Shown: positions 16,807 through 28,000 of the stretch, one piece after another
How positions within the stretch are numbered: position 1 is the stretch's first letter
How the letters are laid out: each line of letters begins with the position of its first letter
Assembly: GCF_007827455.1 (NCBI RefSeq)
Contig: NZ_VISM01000001.1
Coordinates: 2,023,501 to 2,087,500 of the forward strand
DNA length: 64,000 nucleotides
Direction: 5' to 3'
Origin: Lutibacter sp. Hel_I_33_5
GTDB taxonomy: Bacteria; Bacteroidota; Bacteroidia; Flavobacteriales; Flavobacteriaceae
The notes under the pieces: model-generated
Database searches by the model: none
Told to the model about the DNA's origin: nothing
The model's input: the letters and a program-made list of their open reading frames with translations, nothing else
Position numbers and translations under genes: made by a program

Positions 16807-16878
16807 GTCTTAATTCTTATTCTCTAAAATCGTGCTTCTTTTAAAATATCTTCCTTTAGGGAAGGATTTAGGAAAGGA

Positions 16879-17289
16879 TTAACAGAATTCTTCGTAAGCA
16901 CCTGCTAAATTTTGTGCAATCATTTGTGCCGATCTTCCTTCTATGTGATGACGTTCTAACATATGAACTAAAGCACCATCTTTAAACAATGCAATAGCTG
17001 GAGAAGAAGGAGGAAAAGGAATCATAAACTCTCTTGCTTTAGAAGTAGATTCTTTTTCTACACCAGCAAAAACAGTAGTTAAGTTATCTGGGAATTTATC
17101 TGCGCCTAAAGAAGCAATGGCTCCCGGTCTTGCAGTTCCTGCTGCACAACCACAAACAGAATTTACCATTACTAAAGTTGTTCCTTCTTTTGCTAAAGCA
17201 GTTTCTACATCTTCCGCTGTATATAAAGCATCAAAACCAGCGTTAATTAATTCGTCACGCATTGGTTTTACTAATTCTTCTGGATACAT
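16879..17289 (-). CDS. BrxA/BrxB-family bacilliredoxin (YphP/YqiW)
   Basis: This 136-residue thioredoxin-fold protein carries the diagnostic C46-G-C48 motif in VNSVCGCAAGTARPG. Bacilliredoxins remove bacillithiol from mixed disulfides on proteins, and flavobacteria are among the non-Firmicutes that can carry such genes. Start and length match the family, and the C-terminal half (PPSSPAIALFKDGALVHMLE) is well conserved. It is monocistronic, divergent from the TerB/J-domain gene, with its own terminator. Confidence 0.92.
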   Translation of the reverse strand: MYPEELVKPMRDELINAGFDALYTAEDVETALAKEGTTLVMVNSVCGCAAGTARPGAIASLGADKFPDNLTTVFAGVEKESTSKAREFMIPFPPSSPAIALFKDGALVHMLERHHIEGRSAQMIAQNLAGAYEEFC

Positions 17290-17342
17290 AAATATTTATT
17301 TTTAGAGTACAAAGATACTGATAAAATCGAAATGTTTTTAGC

Positions 17343-17350
17343 TATATTTG
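17343..17350 (+). promoter_or_regulatory. Possible -7 element (TATATTTG) for the TerB/J-domain gene
   Basis: TATATTTG matches TAnnTTTG and lies 20 nt before the ATG at 17371. No clear TTTG is found at the expected upstream distance, so support is limited. Confidence 0.3.
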
Positions 17351-17370
17351 AATCTAAATAAAATAAGAGT

Positions 17371-18126
17371 ATGGCAAGTTTTGCAAAATGGTTAGGAGCA
17401 AGTTTAGGATTTTCTTTTGGTGGTCCAATAGGTGGTATTATTGGTTTTGCAGTAGGAAGTTTTGTTGATGGTTTTTCTGGAGACGATTTTTCTAAAGAAC
17501 AAGAAAAATATGCTAGGCAATCTAGAGTAGGAGGAAAGGCGGAAATACAATCTGGTGATTTTGAAATAAGTTTATTAGTCTTAGCGGCTATCGTAATAAA
17601 AGCAGATGGTAAAATAGATAAAAGAGAATTAGAATATGTGAGACAGCAATTTATTGGCATGTATGGCAAGCAAAGAGCAGAAAATGCATTTAAGTTGTTT
17701 AAAGGAATCATAAAAAAACAAATCTCTGCCAGACAAGTATGTATGCAAATTAGACAGCATATGCCACATGCTTCTAGATTACAATTAATTCATTTTCTTT
17801 TTGGAATTGCAAAAGCAGATAATTTTGTTGAAACATCTGAAGTAGACGAAATAAAAAAAATAGCTGGATATCTATATATAAATCAACGAGATTTTGACTC
17901 TATAAAAGCCATGTTTTTTAATGAAATAAATAACGCATATACCATCTTAGAAATTGATAAAAATGCAACTGTTGCAGAGATAAAAAAAGCCTATAGAAAA
18001 ATGGTTAAAAAATATCATCCAGATAAGCTTCAAGGTATGGGAAAAGAGCATATTAATGGTGCAGAAGCTAAATTTCAGAAGGTTCAAGAGGCATATGACC
18101 AGTTAAAAAAGGAGAAAAACTTCTAA
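17371..18126 (+). CDS. DjlA-like protein: TerB domain plus C-terminal J domain
   Basis: This 251-residue protein starts with a glycine-rich hydrophobic segment (GLSFGGPIGG-type, residues about 8-34) that may associate with membrane. Next comes a TerB-like helical domain (about 60-175; IKADGKIDKRELEYV, GIAKADNFVETSEVDEIKKIA). It ends in a J domain with the catalytic HPD at 216-218 (KYHPDKLQG), which would stimulate DnaK ATPase. This order matches DjlA co-chaperones. The gene is the last before the adhesin leader; no clear terminator is seen after it. Confidence 0.9.
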   Translation: MASFAKWLGASLGFSFGGPIGGIIGFAVGSFVDGFSGDDFSKEQEKYARQSRVGGKAEIQSGDFEISLLVLAAIVIKADGKIDKRELEYVRQQFIGMYGKQRAENAFKLFKGIIKKQISARQVCMQIRQHMPHASRLQLIHFLFGIAKADNFVETSEVDEIKKIAGYLYINQRDFDSIKAMFFNEINNAYTILEIDKNATVAEIKKAYRKMVKKYHPDKLQGMGKEHINGAEAKFQKVQEAYDQLKKEKNF

Positions 18127-18192
18127 AAAATACAATCGTATGTATTGATTTTATTGGAGTTGTAATTTTTTTTAAAGTTTTTGCGGTTTTTG

Positions 18193-18225
18193 TTTGGATA
18201 TTTAAAAAAAATATTCATAGATTTG
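18193..18225 (+). promoter_or_regulatory. Predicted promoter of the giant adhesin operon
   Basis: TTTG (18193-18196), 21 bases, then TAGATTTG (18218-18225) matches the Bacteroidetes TTTG / TAnnTTTG promoter with the same spacing as the predicted feoAB promoter. Transcription would begin near 18232, giving a leader of about 860 nt before the adhesin start at 19097. Confidence 0.6.
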
Positions 18226-18289
18226 AACCGTAACTTATTCGTAGACTATAGATAGCTACATTTTAAGTTTCTTATTATAACATTTTAGT

Positions 18290-18563
18290 CCCCGCAAAGA
18301 AGAATTAACGTTCCTCTTCGTGACCCTTGTAAAACACAAGAAAATACATTACGATTGCTATCCCAAAAAAAGAACTTTAAATAGTTCATCCAATTAGGTA
18401 TTATATTTAAGTTATTATTAACTTAAAGTTTAAAATTTAGGTGTTCACTCACCTAAACAAGTAAACATCCCTCATTATACCAAAATAGTATGCAAAAAAC
18501 TATGTTGTAAAAACATAACATGGCTTTTGCCTATAAAATAATATTTTGATATGAAATTTTGCG
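18290..18563 (+). repeat. Leader repeat unit 1 (structured, 274 bp)
   Basis: This is the first copy of a tandem block, starting CCCCGCAAAGAAGAA and ending in ATGAAATTTTGCG. Hairpins visible in order are CTTGT/ACAAG (18326-18340), GAACT/AGTTC (18372-18387), TTTAAGTT/AACTTAAA (18406-18427), a copy-specific 8-bp hairpin TTTAGGTG/CACCTAAA (18436-18457), and TATGTT/AACATA (18501-18517). GGTAT (18397) can also pair with ATACC (18477), enclosing the middle ones. Unit 2 retains all but the copy-specific hairpin. Confidence 0.75.
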
Positions 18564-18814
18564 CCCCACAAAGAAGAAGTAACATTCCTCTTCGTGATTC
18601 TTGTTAAGAACAAGAACACAGATTACGATTGCTATCCCAAAAATGAACTTTTAATAGTTCACCCAATTAGGTATTTTATTTAAGTTGTTTTTTACTTAAA
18701 GCTTATTATTTAAGCATTCCCTCATAATACCAAAAAGAATATGTAAAAAATTATGTTGTAAAAAAACATAACATGGCTATGCCTATAAATAATATTTTGA
18801 TATGAAAATTCGCA
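18564..18814 (+). repeat. Leader repeat unit 2 (structured, 251 bp)
   Basis: This is the second copy, starting CCCCACAAAGAAGAAG. Its hairpins match those of unit 1: TTCTTGT/ACAAGAA (longer by two pairs), GAACT/AGTTC (18645-18660), GGTATT/AATACC (18670-18731) enclosing TTTAAGT/ACTTAAA (18679-18700), and TTATGTT/AACATAA (18751-18771). Loops and linkers differ more than stems. The unit ends ATGAAAATTCGCA, and a third CCCCACAAA start follows at 18815 before the sequence becomes unique. Confidence 0.75.
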
Positions 18815-19038
18815 CCCCACAAATATCTGATCTTTTAAGATCATGTAAACAATACTTGAAAAAGAGTAGAAGTTTATGGAGTATTAATAATACTTCCAAC
18901 AATGAAGTTTTCTTTATCAGAAGGTCAGTTTATCTAGCTCCAATTTTGGTGCTAGATAAATATGACCATTTTCAGTATGTGAATAAACAAACATCTCCCA
19001 AATACATTTTTTCAGAAAATAGAGTAAGTAAAAAATAA
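18802..19038 (+). CDS. Doubtful 78-aa reading frame in the adhesin leader
   Basis: An ATG at the end of leader unit 2 opens a 78-residue frame (MKIRTPQISDLLRSCKQ...), with no recognisable domain or signal. The equivalent ATG at the end of unit 1 gives only 16 residues (MKFCAPQRRSNIPLRDSC-like, then stop), so a conserved peptide start may exist. However, the frame is crossed by strong hairpins at 18828-18843, 18878-18897 and 18923-18967, which points to structured leader RNA instead. It could be a leader peptide, a small protein or chance. Confidence 0.3.
   Translation: MKIRTPQISDLLRSCKQYLKKSRSLWSINNTSNNEVFFIRRSVYLAPILVLDKYDHFQYVNKQTSPKYIFSENRVSKK
18923..18967 (+). other. Long hairpin in the adhesin leader
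   Basis: GGTCA pairs with TGACC, enclosing TTTATCTAGC / GCTAGATAAA and CCAA / TTGG. Apart from one T-T mismatch and a small internal loop this is an almost continuous stem of about 19 pairs, lying 130 nt before the giant adhesin start. It lacks a T-tract, so it is not a standard terminator. Smaller hairpins lie at 18828-18843 (TGATCTT/AAGATCA), 18878-18897 and 19049-19070 (AGAGG/CCTCT). Confidence 0.65.
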
Positions 19039-19096
19039 ACAACGAGTAAGAGGATTTTATTAATGCCTCTATAATAAAAATTAAAAAATTTTAAAG

Positions 19097-22000
19097 ATGA
19101 GAAAAAAGTTACATTTATTAGTAGTCTTATTGGCTTTTGGTTTTAACCAAACCCTAAAAGCAAATGTGTCCCTAGACCATAACGGCAGTATTTCTAAAAC
19201 TATTACTACAAATACTCATAATTCAGGGACGAAATTTTTGAGTATTAACCCATTCTTCAAAGGGAAAAGAGGTACATGTTTGGTTGCTGCCGTTTCTAAT
19301 AACTATTATTTAGAAACGAACGTCCAAGAAAAAACTCATCTTATATCAGCGTTAGAAAAACAAAGCGCTAATAAAACGTTTCACCTATTTACACATGGTA
19401 AATCAGGAGAACTTTTTATTAATAATAAATGGTTAAACGCTAGTCAGATAGCAGAATTTTTAAAAGAAAAAAATCTTTTAAAGAACAACAAACATCTTAA
19501 TATATATGGTTGTGAATTTGCCAAAGGAGAAAAAGGTGAAAAAGCAGTATTACTTTTAGAGCATGAGCTTAAAATAATTATTTCGGCTTCAACTAATATT
19601 ACCGGTAAAAAAGGAGATTGGATCTTAGAAACTAATAAAACGAATACTTCTGTACAACCTAAAAACTACAACTATAGTTTACAATGTGCAGGTACTGTTG
19701 GTGGAAAAGACGATGGCGATGATTTTGATGGAGACGGTATATGTAACGATACAGATCTTGATGATGATAATGATGGTGTTTTAGATACAGATGAATGTGG
19801 TTTATCTACTGGAGGAGGACAGTTTTTAACTCACTTAACAGATATTGTTCAATCATCTTTTCATTCTGTAATTGTAAAAACGGGTTCAGAGTTTACTGTG
19901 CATGGTGAGAATTCTAGAGCTAATGGAACCTCCGACCATTTGGTTCCTACACCAATAACTTCAGCAAATAGCTATAATTATACAGGAACACCACTTCATG
20001 CTACTTTAGGTTCTAATGGTGATGCTAAAGTGCAATTTGCCTTGATGACAACTACTGGTTTATATGTATGGGGTAATTATGATGTTTTTTCATCAGTAGG
20101 AAATAGTTTTCAGTCTCTAAATATGCCGCCTTCAGTTAGTCCTACAGATGTTAAAAAAATAACAGCTTCATCAAAAGCAATTATGATATTAACTAATTCT
20201 GGAGATGTTTGGGTATTAAATGATGGTGCAAATTCTATAAATGCTGTTTTAGGAAATGGAGGAGATGATCAAAATGACGATACAATATGGAAAAAAGCAA
20301 ATTTAACATCAGTAAAAGAAGTTCGTTATAATGGACGATCTGCTTTTGCTCTTACTAATAGTGGAGATCTTTATACATGGGGTAGAGGAGGTTATCTTGG
20401 AAATGGAACAGGTATAGATGATGAAGATGGATTACTTGTCCCTACATTAATGACAAACCCTTTACCTTCTGGAGTTACGGCTATTCAAATTGCAACAAGT
20501 TATAGTGCAGAAGTATCAGCATCTGTATATTATGTTTTAGGAAGTAATGGTAAAGTATATAGTTTAGGAGCTAATAATGTTGGTCAATTAGGAATTGGTT
20601 CAAATATAACAGAATCAAGAACATGGGTAACTGTTCAAAACCCAGCTGGTACAGCAGACTTAGATAATGTTGTTTTTCTTTCTGCACAAGATAACGATGG
20701 AGAATCAAACGCTACTGCTTCAGTATTATTATCAGATAAATCTTTATTAAGTTGGGGTTTTAATGATGAAAGAAAAATAGTTGGACTAGATAATGACATT
20801 GAGAGATTACCATCAATTCCAAATGGTACAGCGTCTAATACTTACGATTTAGTAGAAAACGGAGGACATTTAACTCCATTAATATCTGCATCTGGAGATT
20901 ATTGTAATGTTGGTCATAATTCAAATGGAGCTTTTGGAGATGGTACTACTACAAACAGGTCTTCATATATATGTAATAATATAAATAATTTTACTGTAGA
21001 TACCTCAGTACCTACTTGTAATACAGATAATGATGCAGATGAAAATCGTTTCGATTTAGACAGTGATGGAGATGGTTGTTCGGATGCACTAGAAGCAGGA
21101 GCAACAACAGATACAACAGCTGATTATAAGTTTCCTGATGTAGATACTAATAACGATGGATTAGTAGATGCAGTAGATAATGGAGCTAATGGAGGTACTG
21201 CAAACGATGGTACAACAGATTATACGTTAACTTATGCAAAAGCCATAGACAATACTTTAAAAGATTGTACAGACACAGACGGAGATGGTGTATTAGATGG
21301 TGTAGATTTAGATGATGATAATGACGGCGTTTTAGACACCGTAGAAAACATGTGTAGTTCTTTTGTAAATGGAAACTCAACAACTGGATCTGTAGGTGTA
21401 GATCTCGAAAGTAATTCAACAGGAGCAATTTTGGCAGAAGGTACAACAGCAACAAATGCAAATAGTGCATATTTAAGAGCAAACGATATTCTTGTACTTA
21501 CGCTACCTTCAGAAATAGCTACAGGTGGTGTTATCACATTAAGCATGGCAGATAGAAATGGCTCAGGTACAATCACTGTTACAGACGAAGGTACAGGTAG
21601 TTTAAGTGTTACCAGTTGGACAGCAGAAGATCAATTACAATATTTTAGTTTTACAGTAACAGCGCCAACAGATGTTTTAACATTTACAAGAAATACAGGT
21701 TCAGTATGGGTAGATGGTGTAAGTACATGTCAAACTTCAAACTTTTTAGACATAGATAATGATGGTATTATAAATAGTTTAGACTTAGATTCTGATGGCG
21801 ATGGATGCCCAGATACTTTAGAAGCAGGAGTTCCAACGAACAATTCAGATTTACTAGCAGCAACTGTAACTAATGGAAATGGAACAGATGCAAGTGCAAA
21901 CACTACATCTAGTATAGATAATGCGCAATTAAACGCTAATGGTACAGATACAAATAATGATGGTTTAAATGACAGTGTAGATAATACCCCAAAAGATGGG

Positions 22001-25000
22001 ACTCCAGATTATGCACCTTCCTATGCAGCAAATGCATTAGATAAAAATGTACAAGGAGCAAATTGCCCGCTACCAGCATGTTCAGATCCAAATAAATATG
22101 CAGACAACTGTGATTTTGATGGAGATGGAATTGTTAATAGTTTAGATTTAGACGATGATAATGATGGAGTTTTAGATACTGAAGAGAAACATCAAAATTG
22201 CGTAGTACCACCGTCTGAAACATGTATGGTTGATAGACAATTTGATCAATTTATTACTTGGATAGAGGTAGACCCAACAGATTCAAATAAATTACTAGGA
22301 GAACTAGTAGTAGAAGGAGTTACAATAGATGTGAGCTTAAAATTTCCTACAGGTATAAATGCAGTTATTGGGATTCAAAATCATCCTCCTTATTTTGATG
22401 ACCCTACGGGTTTCTGTCCTGCAACTCCTGATATAACAAAACGAAAAGTACCTCAAATTACAAAAGCTGGAGATTATAAACTTACCTTTTCTGAGGCTGT
22501 ACTTTCGCCTAGAATTCATATATGGTCTTTGGGAGGTTTAGGTGTTACTCCAATTATGACTTTTAATCAACAGGTTACATTAGAGAAAAACTTTTCATTA
22601 ACTCAGCTAGATTCTTTTAAAATACAAGCGCAAAATAATCCTTCACAAGGAGGTAATGGAACATTAGAAGTTAATGGAGCACAAACAGAATTAAATTTTA
22701 ATTTTGATAGAAACGAAACATGGTTTGGTTTTTCTGTATCAACAATCCCTTTTGCGGGTTCTGCTGATTTATTAGCATGTAATATTGATACTGATAATGA
22801 TGGTGTTCCGAATCATTTTGATTTAGATAGTGATGGTGATGGTTGCCCAGATGCTTTAGAAGCAGGAGTACCAGCAAACAATGTTGATTTTCAATCAGCC
22901 ACTGTTACTAATGGTAATGGTACAGATGCCAGTGCAAACACAATGTCAAGTATAAATAATGCACAATTAAACCCAAGTGCAGGGAATACTAATGGATTAA
23001 ATACTAGTGTAGATTCTGGTGGAGATGGAACAACAGACTATACATCAACGTATACAACATATGCGTTAGATAAAGATATACAAGGAAACAACTGCCCTTG
23101 TCCAGATCCAAATCATTACGGTGATAGTTGTGATTTTGACGGTGATGGAGTAAGTAATAGAGATGATTTAGATGATGATAATGATGGTGTATTAGATACA
23201 GATGAATGTAATCCTGTTGGTACAATAACAAGTTTTAAAGAATATGATGGTAAATGGTTAGATGATGATGGAAACGTAGCTGTTAGTCTAACAGCTAACA
23301 ATGATACTTTTCCGCAATTAGTTGCAGATAAAGATGATGATGGTCAACTAACAGTAAATACAAATTCTTGGAGTGTTGGGCAAACACTACCAGAAGAACT
23401 TAGCTTACCGCTTACTGTTGCATGGCATAAAAGAGGTGATAATAGTGATTTCTTTTTAAATATATTTCCTTATGCTAATATTGGTACAGATGATCCAGCA
23501 TATACATTAAGTACAGCTTTATCAATACAATCAAATACAGGTTTAGGAGCCTTTACATGGGGATTGTTTGGAGTTGGGGTTGGTGGTTGGAATGGTTTAG
23601 ATGATCATGATTTTAAAATTGAAGTTTTTGATGCTGGAAATGGAACATCAACGGCACAATTATGGAGTAGACCTTCTGGAGGAACATATACAATGCATGT
23701 TGAAAAAACAGGACTTCCAATACAGACTTGGGCGTTAGCAGTTGGGTATCTTGCAGATATTAATTTATCTATAACAAGCCCAACATTTAGTGAAGGACCT
23801 ACTTGTGATACTGATGGAGATGGTATTTATAATCATTTCGATTTAGATAGTGATAAAGATGGATGTTCAGATGCTTTAGAAGCAGGTGCTACTACAAATG
23901 CTACAGCTAATTTTCAATTCCCAAATGTAGATGCTAATAATGATGGGTTAGTAGATGCTGTAGATAACGGAGCTAATGGTGGTACTGCAAACGACGGAAC
24001 AACAGATTACACTTCTACCTACTCAAATGCTTTAGATAATACGATAAAAGATTGTACAGACACAGACAAAGATGGTATTTTAGATACTGTAGATTTAGAT
24101 GATGATAATGATGGTATTTTAGATACTGTAGAAGGATCTGGAGATATAGATGGAGATGGAATTATTAATAGTTTAGATTCAGACTCAGATGGAGATGGAT
24201 GTTTTGATGCTTTAGAAGGTTCAGAAAATTATACCGAAGCTAATTTAACAGATGGTAGATTGCCAAGTACAGGTGTAAATCCAAATGGTCAAGTAGATGG
24301 TATAAATCAAATTATTGGAGATTCACAAAACGATTTAGTAAAAAGTTGCCCATGTCCTTTCGCGTCTGGTATAGATACAGATGGAGATGGTATAGATAAT
24401 AGATGTGATTTAGATTCAGATAACGATGGTATTTTAGATACAGAAGAAAGTTGTCAAGCAGTTACAGACTGTTTAACTCAGAATTATGCAGGTTTTGATC
24501 GAACAGCAATCATAACACCAATAACAACAGACATAACTTTGCAAACAGGTGCCATTGCTAATGTTATAGATGGGGCTTTCCCAGATGCTAATTCAGTTTA
24601 TTATACAAATGGAGAAGATATCGCAAATAAATCTCTTTATGAGTTTACAACAGCATGTCCAATTTTAATTAATAGAATTAGACACGATCATGGTACAGCA
24701 AATACAAATACTTTTTTATCAAATGGATCTAAAGTAATATTACAAGCTTATGATAATAATAGTGGTACATGGAAACCAATTTCTAACGAATTCACGGCTT
24801 CAGGTTCTCAAATAAATGCAGCAGGTGGAGGAGAATTTATTACCACAACTAATCTTAAATTCTTAGCGAACAAATTTAGATTGTATGGTATTTCAGGAAC
24901 AACAGTAAATACAAAACTAGAAGAGATTTATATAGATAGATCTACAGAACTTAAAGACAATGTAGGTATTTGTGATACAGATAGTGATGGTATACCAGAC

Positions 25001-28000
25001 AATTTAGACTTAGACTCTGATGGCGATGGTTGTTTTGATGCCGTAGAAGGAGCTGGAACTTATACCGAGGCAGATTTAACAGATGGAGAGTTACCAAGTA
25101 CAGGTACAAATCCAAATGGTCAAATAGATGGTACAAATCAAACCAAAGGAGATTCACAAAATGCATTATTAAAAAGCTGTGTGTGTCCAAACCCATCAGG
25201 AGTAGATTCAGATAACGATGGTATTGATGATGCTTGTGATTTAGATGATGATAATGATGGTATCTTAGATGTAGATGAAGGTGGAGGTGGTGATTGTAGT
25301 CCAGTATTTAGAAAAAAGACAACAGTTTCTTCATCTGGATCTGGAACTTCTGGAATACCAACAATGACATATGAAGCGAATCCTAAACTAGGAAAAAAAT
25401 TAATTTTTATAGTTTCTATAGAAAGAGACCATACACCAACTCCATATGGAGATAATTACGAAGAAATTAATAGTAATCCATTAACTAATGGAGCAACAAT
25501 ACCAGATCTTAAATATGGAACTACGACTATAAGAAAAAGGACAGGAGCCCAATCAGCTTTTAAAAAGAGCGGTTTGGAAGCTAAGATATCAAATTCTCTT
25601 TATATTTATGAGTTGTCTGGTACTGATATTCCTTCTGGTATACAAAACATTGATTTTACAGATTTTAGTATACCAAGTAATTCAGGAGATGAAATGATTG
25701 TTACTATTTTAGAATATGATAATGTTTCCTCAATAGAGGTTGATAGTGGTTCTGCCGAATCTGAAAGAAATGTAGACGGAGGTATTAGTCCAATAGAATA
25801 TAATTTCCCAATATCAATACCATCTACAGCAACAACGTTTCCAGTTGGAGGCTCTTTGTCAGATAATCATTTTTTAGCTATTTCAACCAGTTCTACAGAA
25901 GCTTTAATTGCAACAGCAGAAAATAATTGGAAAACTATTTCTGTTCGTAAAGTGACAAATACAGCAGGTTCTTATGGTCAAGGTTCAGACTTAACAAATT
26001 CTACAGAAAATGACGGTTTAAATACCTTAATACAATACGAAACAGGAATTACAGCACAAAGCAACTTAACACATACAGTTGCAAATGGAACAGAGTCTTA
26101 TAACCGAGCTGTTTTAAATTTAATTGGAATTTGTCCACAAGATACAGATAGTGATAACATACCTGATTACTTAGATTTAGACAGTGATGCAGATGGATGT
26201 TTTGATGCTGTAGAAGGTAATGGAACATTTGTAGAATCAAATTTAACAAGTGGAAGATTAACAGGTGCCGATGCAAATAAAGACGGTGTTATAGACACTA
26301 TTACTACCCAAACAATTGGAGAATCTAGAAACGCAGCAATTACAGCTTGTTCTTGTCCTAACCCGTCTGGTATAGATTCAGACAATGATGGTATAGATGA
26401 TAAATGTGATTTAGATGATGACAACGATGGTATTTTAGATGCTGTAGAGTGTCCTACTTTGGTAGCTAATGCTACACAACCTTTAGGTTACTGGCATGTT
26501 TCTTATTATGATGGTCATTTTGGAGTTACTAATGTTGATGGTATCGATAGCAATAATGATAAACAATCTAGAGATGCTAATAATGTATTAGGTAATCAAC
26601 CAGAATTAAGGTGGACAAGTACAACAGATTCGAGTAGTAATAATTATATGTTAAATGCAGGAGAATCTAATGAACAACCAGATGGTTCCAATACTGCTGT
26701 TACTGGAGATATAAATAGCACATCACCCTATAATAATCCTATAAAGACATTTATAGCTCATTCTACTACATTACTTCCAGGTACTTATGTGGATCCAATG
26801 TATTCTGCAGATGGGAAAGGAACATGGGTGTTTGTTTTCAAGCAAACGATGGCAGCAAATGCTACGATTCAAATTGGTGTAGAGGATGAAACCATTGATG
26901 ATTATGTAGAAGTTTTTGTAAATGGAGTTTTAGAAAGTTATATTGATGGATACGAATGGAAACTTCCAGCTAGTGAGGTTATTAACCAAAGTGTTCAAGC
27001 TGGAGATGTTGTAGAAATAAGATTAACAAACGGTTCAAGTGCAGGAGGTTTTATTATGAATATTACTACCCCGTCATCAACAGGAGTAGCCTGTGTAGAT
27101 ACCGATAACGATAGCATACCAAATTACTTAGATTCAGATTCCGATGGCGATGGCTGTAATGATGTATTAGAATCAGGTGGAGTAGATACCACACCAGCGG
27201 ATGGTAAATTAGATGGAACAGGCTTTGATAGTGATGGTAAAGTCACAGGCGGCTCAGGCGGATATGATGGAGTTACTGGAAAAGAAATAATAGCATCCAA
27301 AGTAACGGTAGATGCTGCAACACCAGCCAATAGAACGGTAAGAGATACAGTAGATACAAGTTTAACCGTAACAGCTTCAGCAGAAAACGCAACAGCTTAT
27401 AGCGGAGGAACACCCACCTATGGAACAGCTAATAATGGCGATTCAGATTTACGATACCAATGGTATTTAGGCGATCCAGCAAGTGGCGGAACAGCCTTAA
27501 CAAATACAGCACCTTATGGAGGCGTTACCACAAATACGTTAGCCATTACAGGAACTCCATTGAGTTTAAATGGGAATGTATATTATGTGGAGGTTACCCA
27601 TCAAAACAATAGTTGTTTTACATCCACAACCAGTGCTACATTAACGGTAGAAAAAGATACCGATGAAGATGGCGTTTCGGATGTTAATGATTTAGACGAT
27701 GATAATGATGGTATTTTAGATACAGTAGAAGGAACAGGAGATATTGATGATGATGGCATCGCAAATGATAAAGATTTAGACAGTGATGGCGATGGATGTA
27801 AAGACTCAATAGAATCAGGAGGAATCGATGCAAATAATGATGGTCTTGTAGATGGCGATGGCGTAAACGCTATGGGTCAAGTAACTACATCAGGAGCTAT
27901 TTTAGCAACCAGTTATAATGGCGCTACAGGCGATGAGATTATCGCAGTAAAAGCTACTGCCTTAGCTTCAACCCCATCTAGTACCACCACAGTAGAAGGT

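Noticed and set aside
18127..18290. A tRNA or other standard RNA gene between the J-domain gene and the leader repeats
   Set aside because: No cloverleaf or conserved T-loop sequence could be found; only the promoter and AT-rich sequence are visible.
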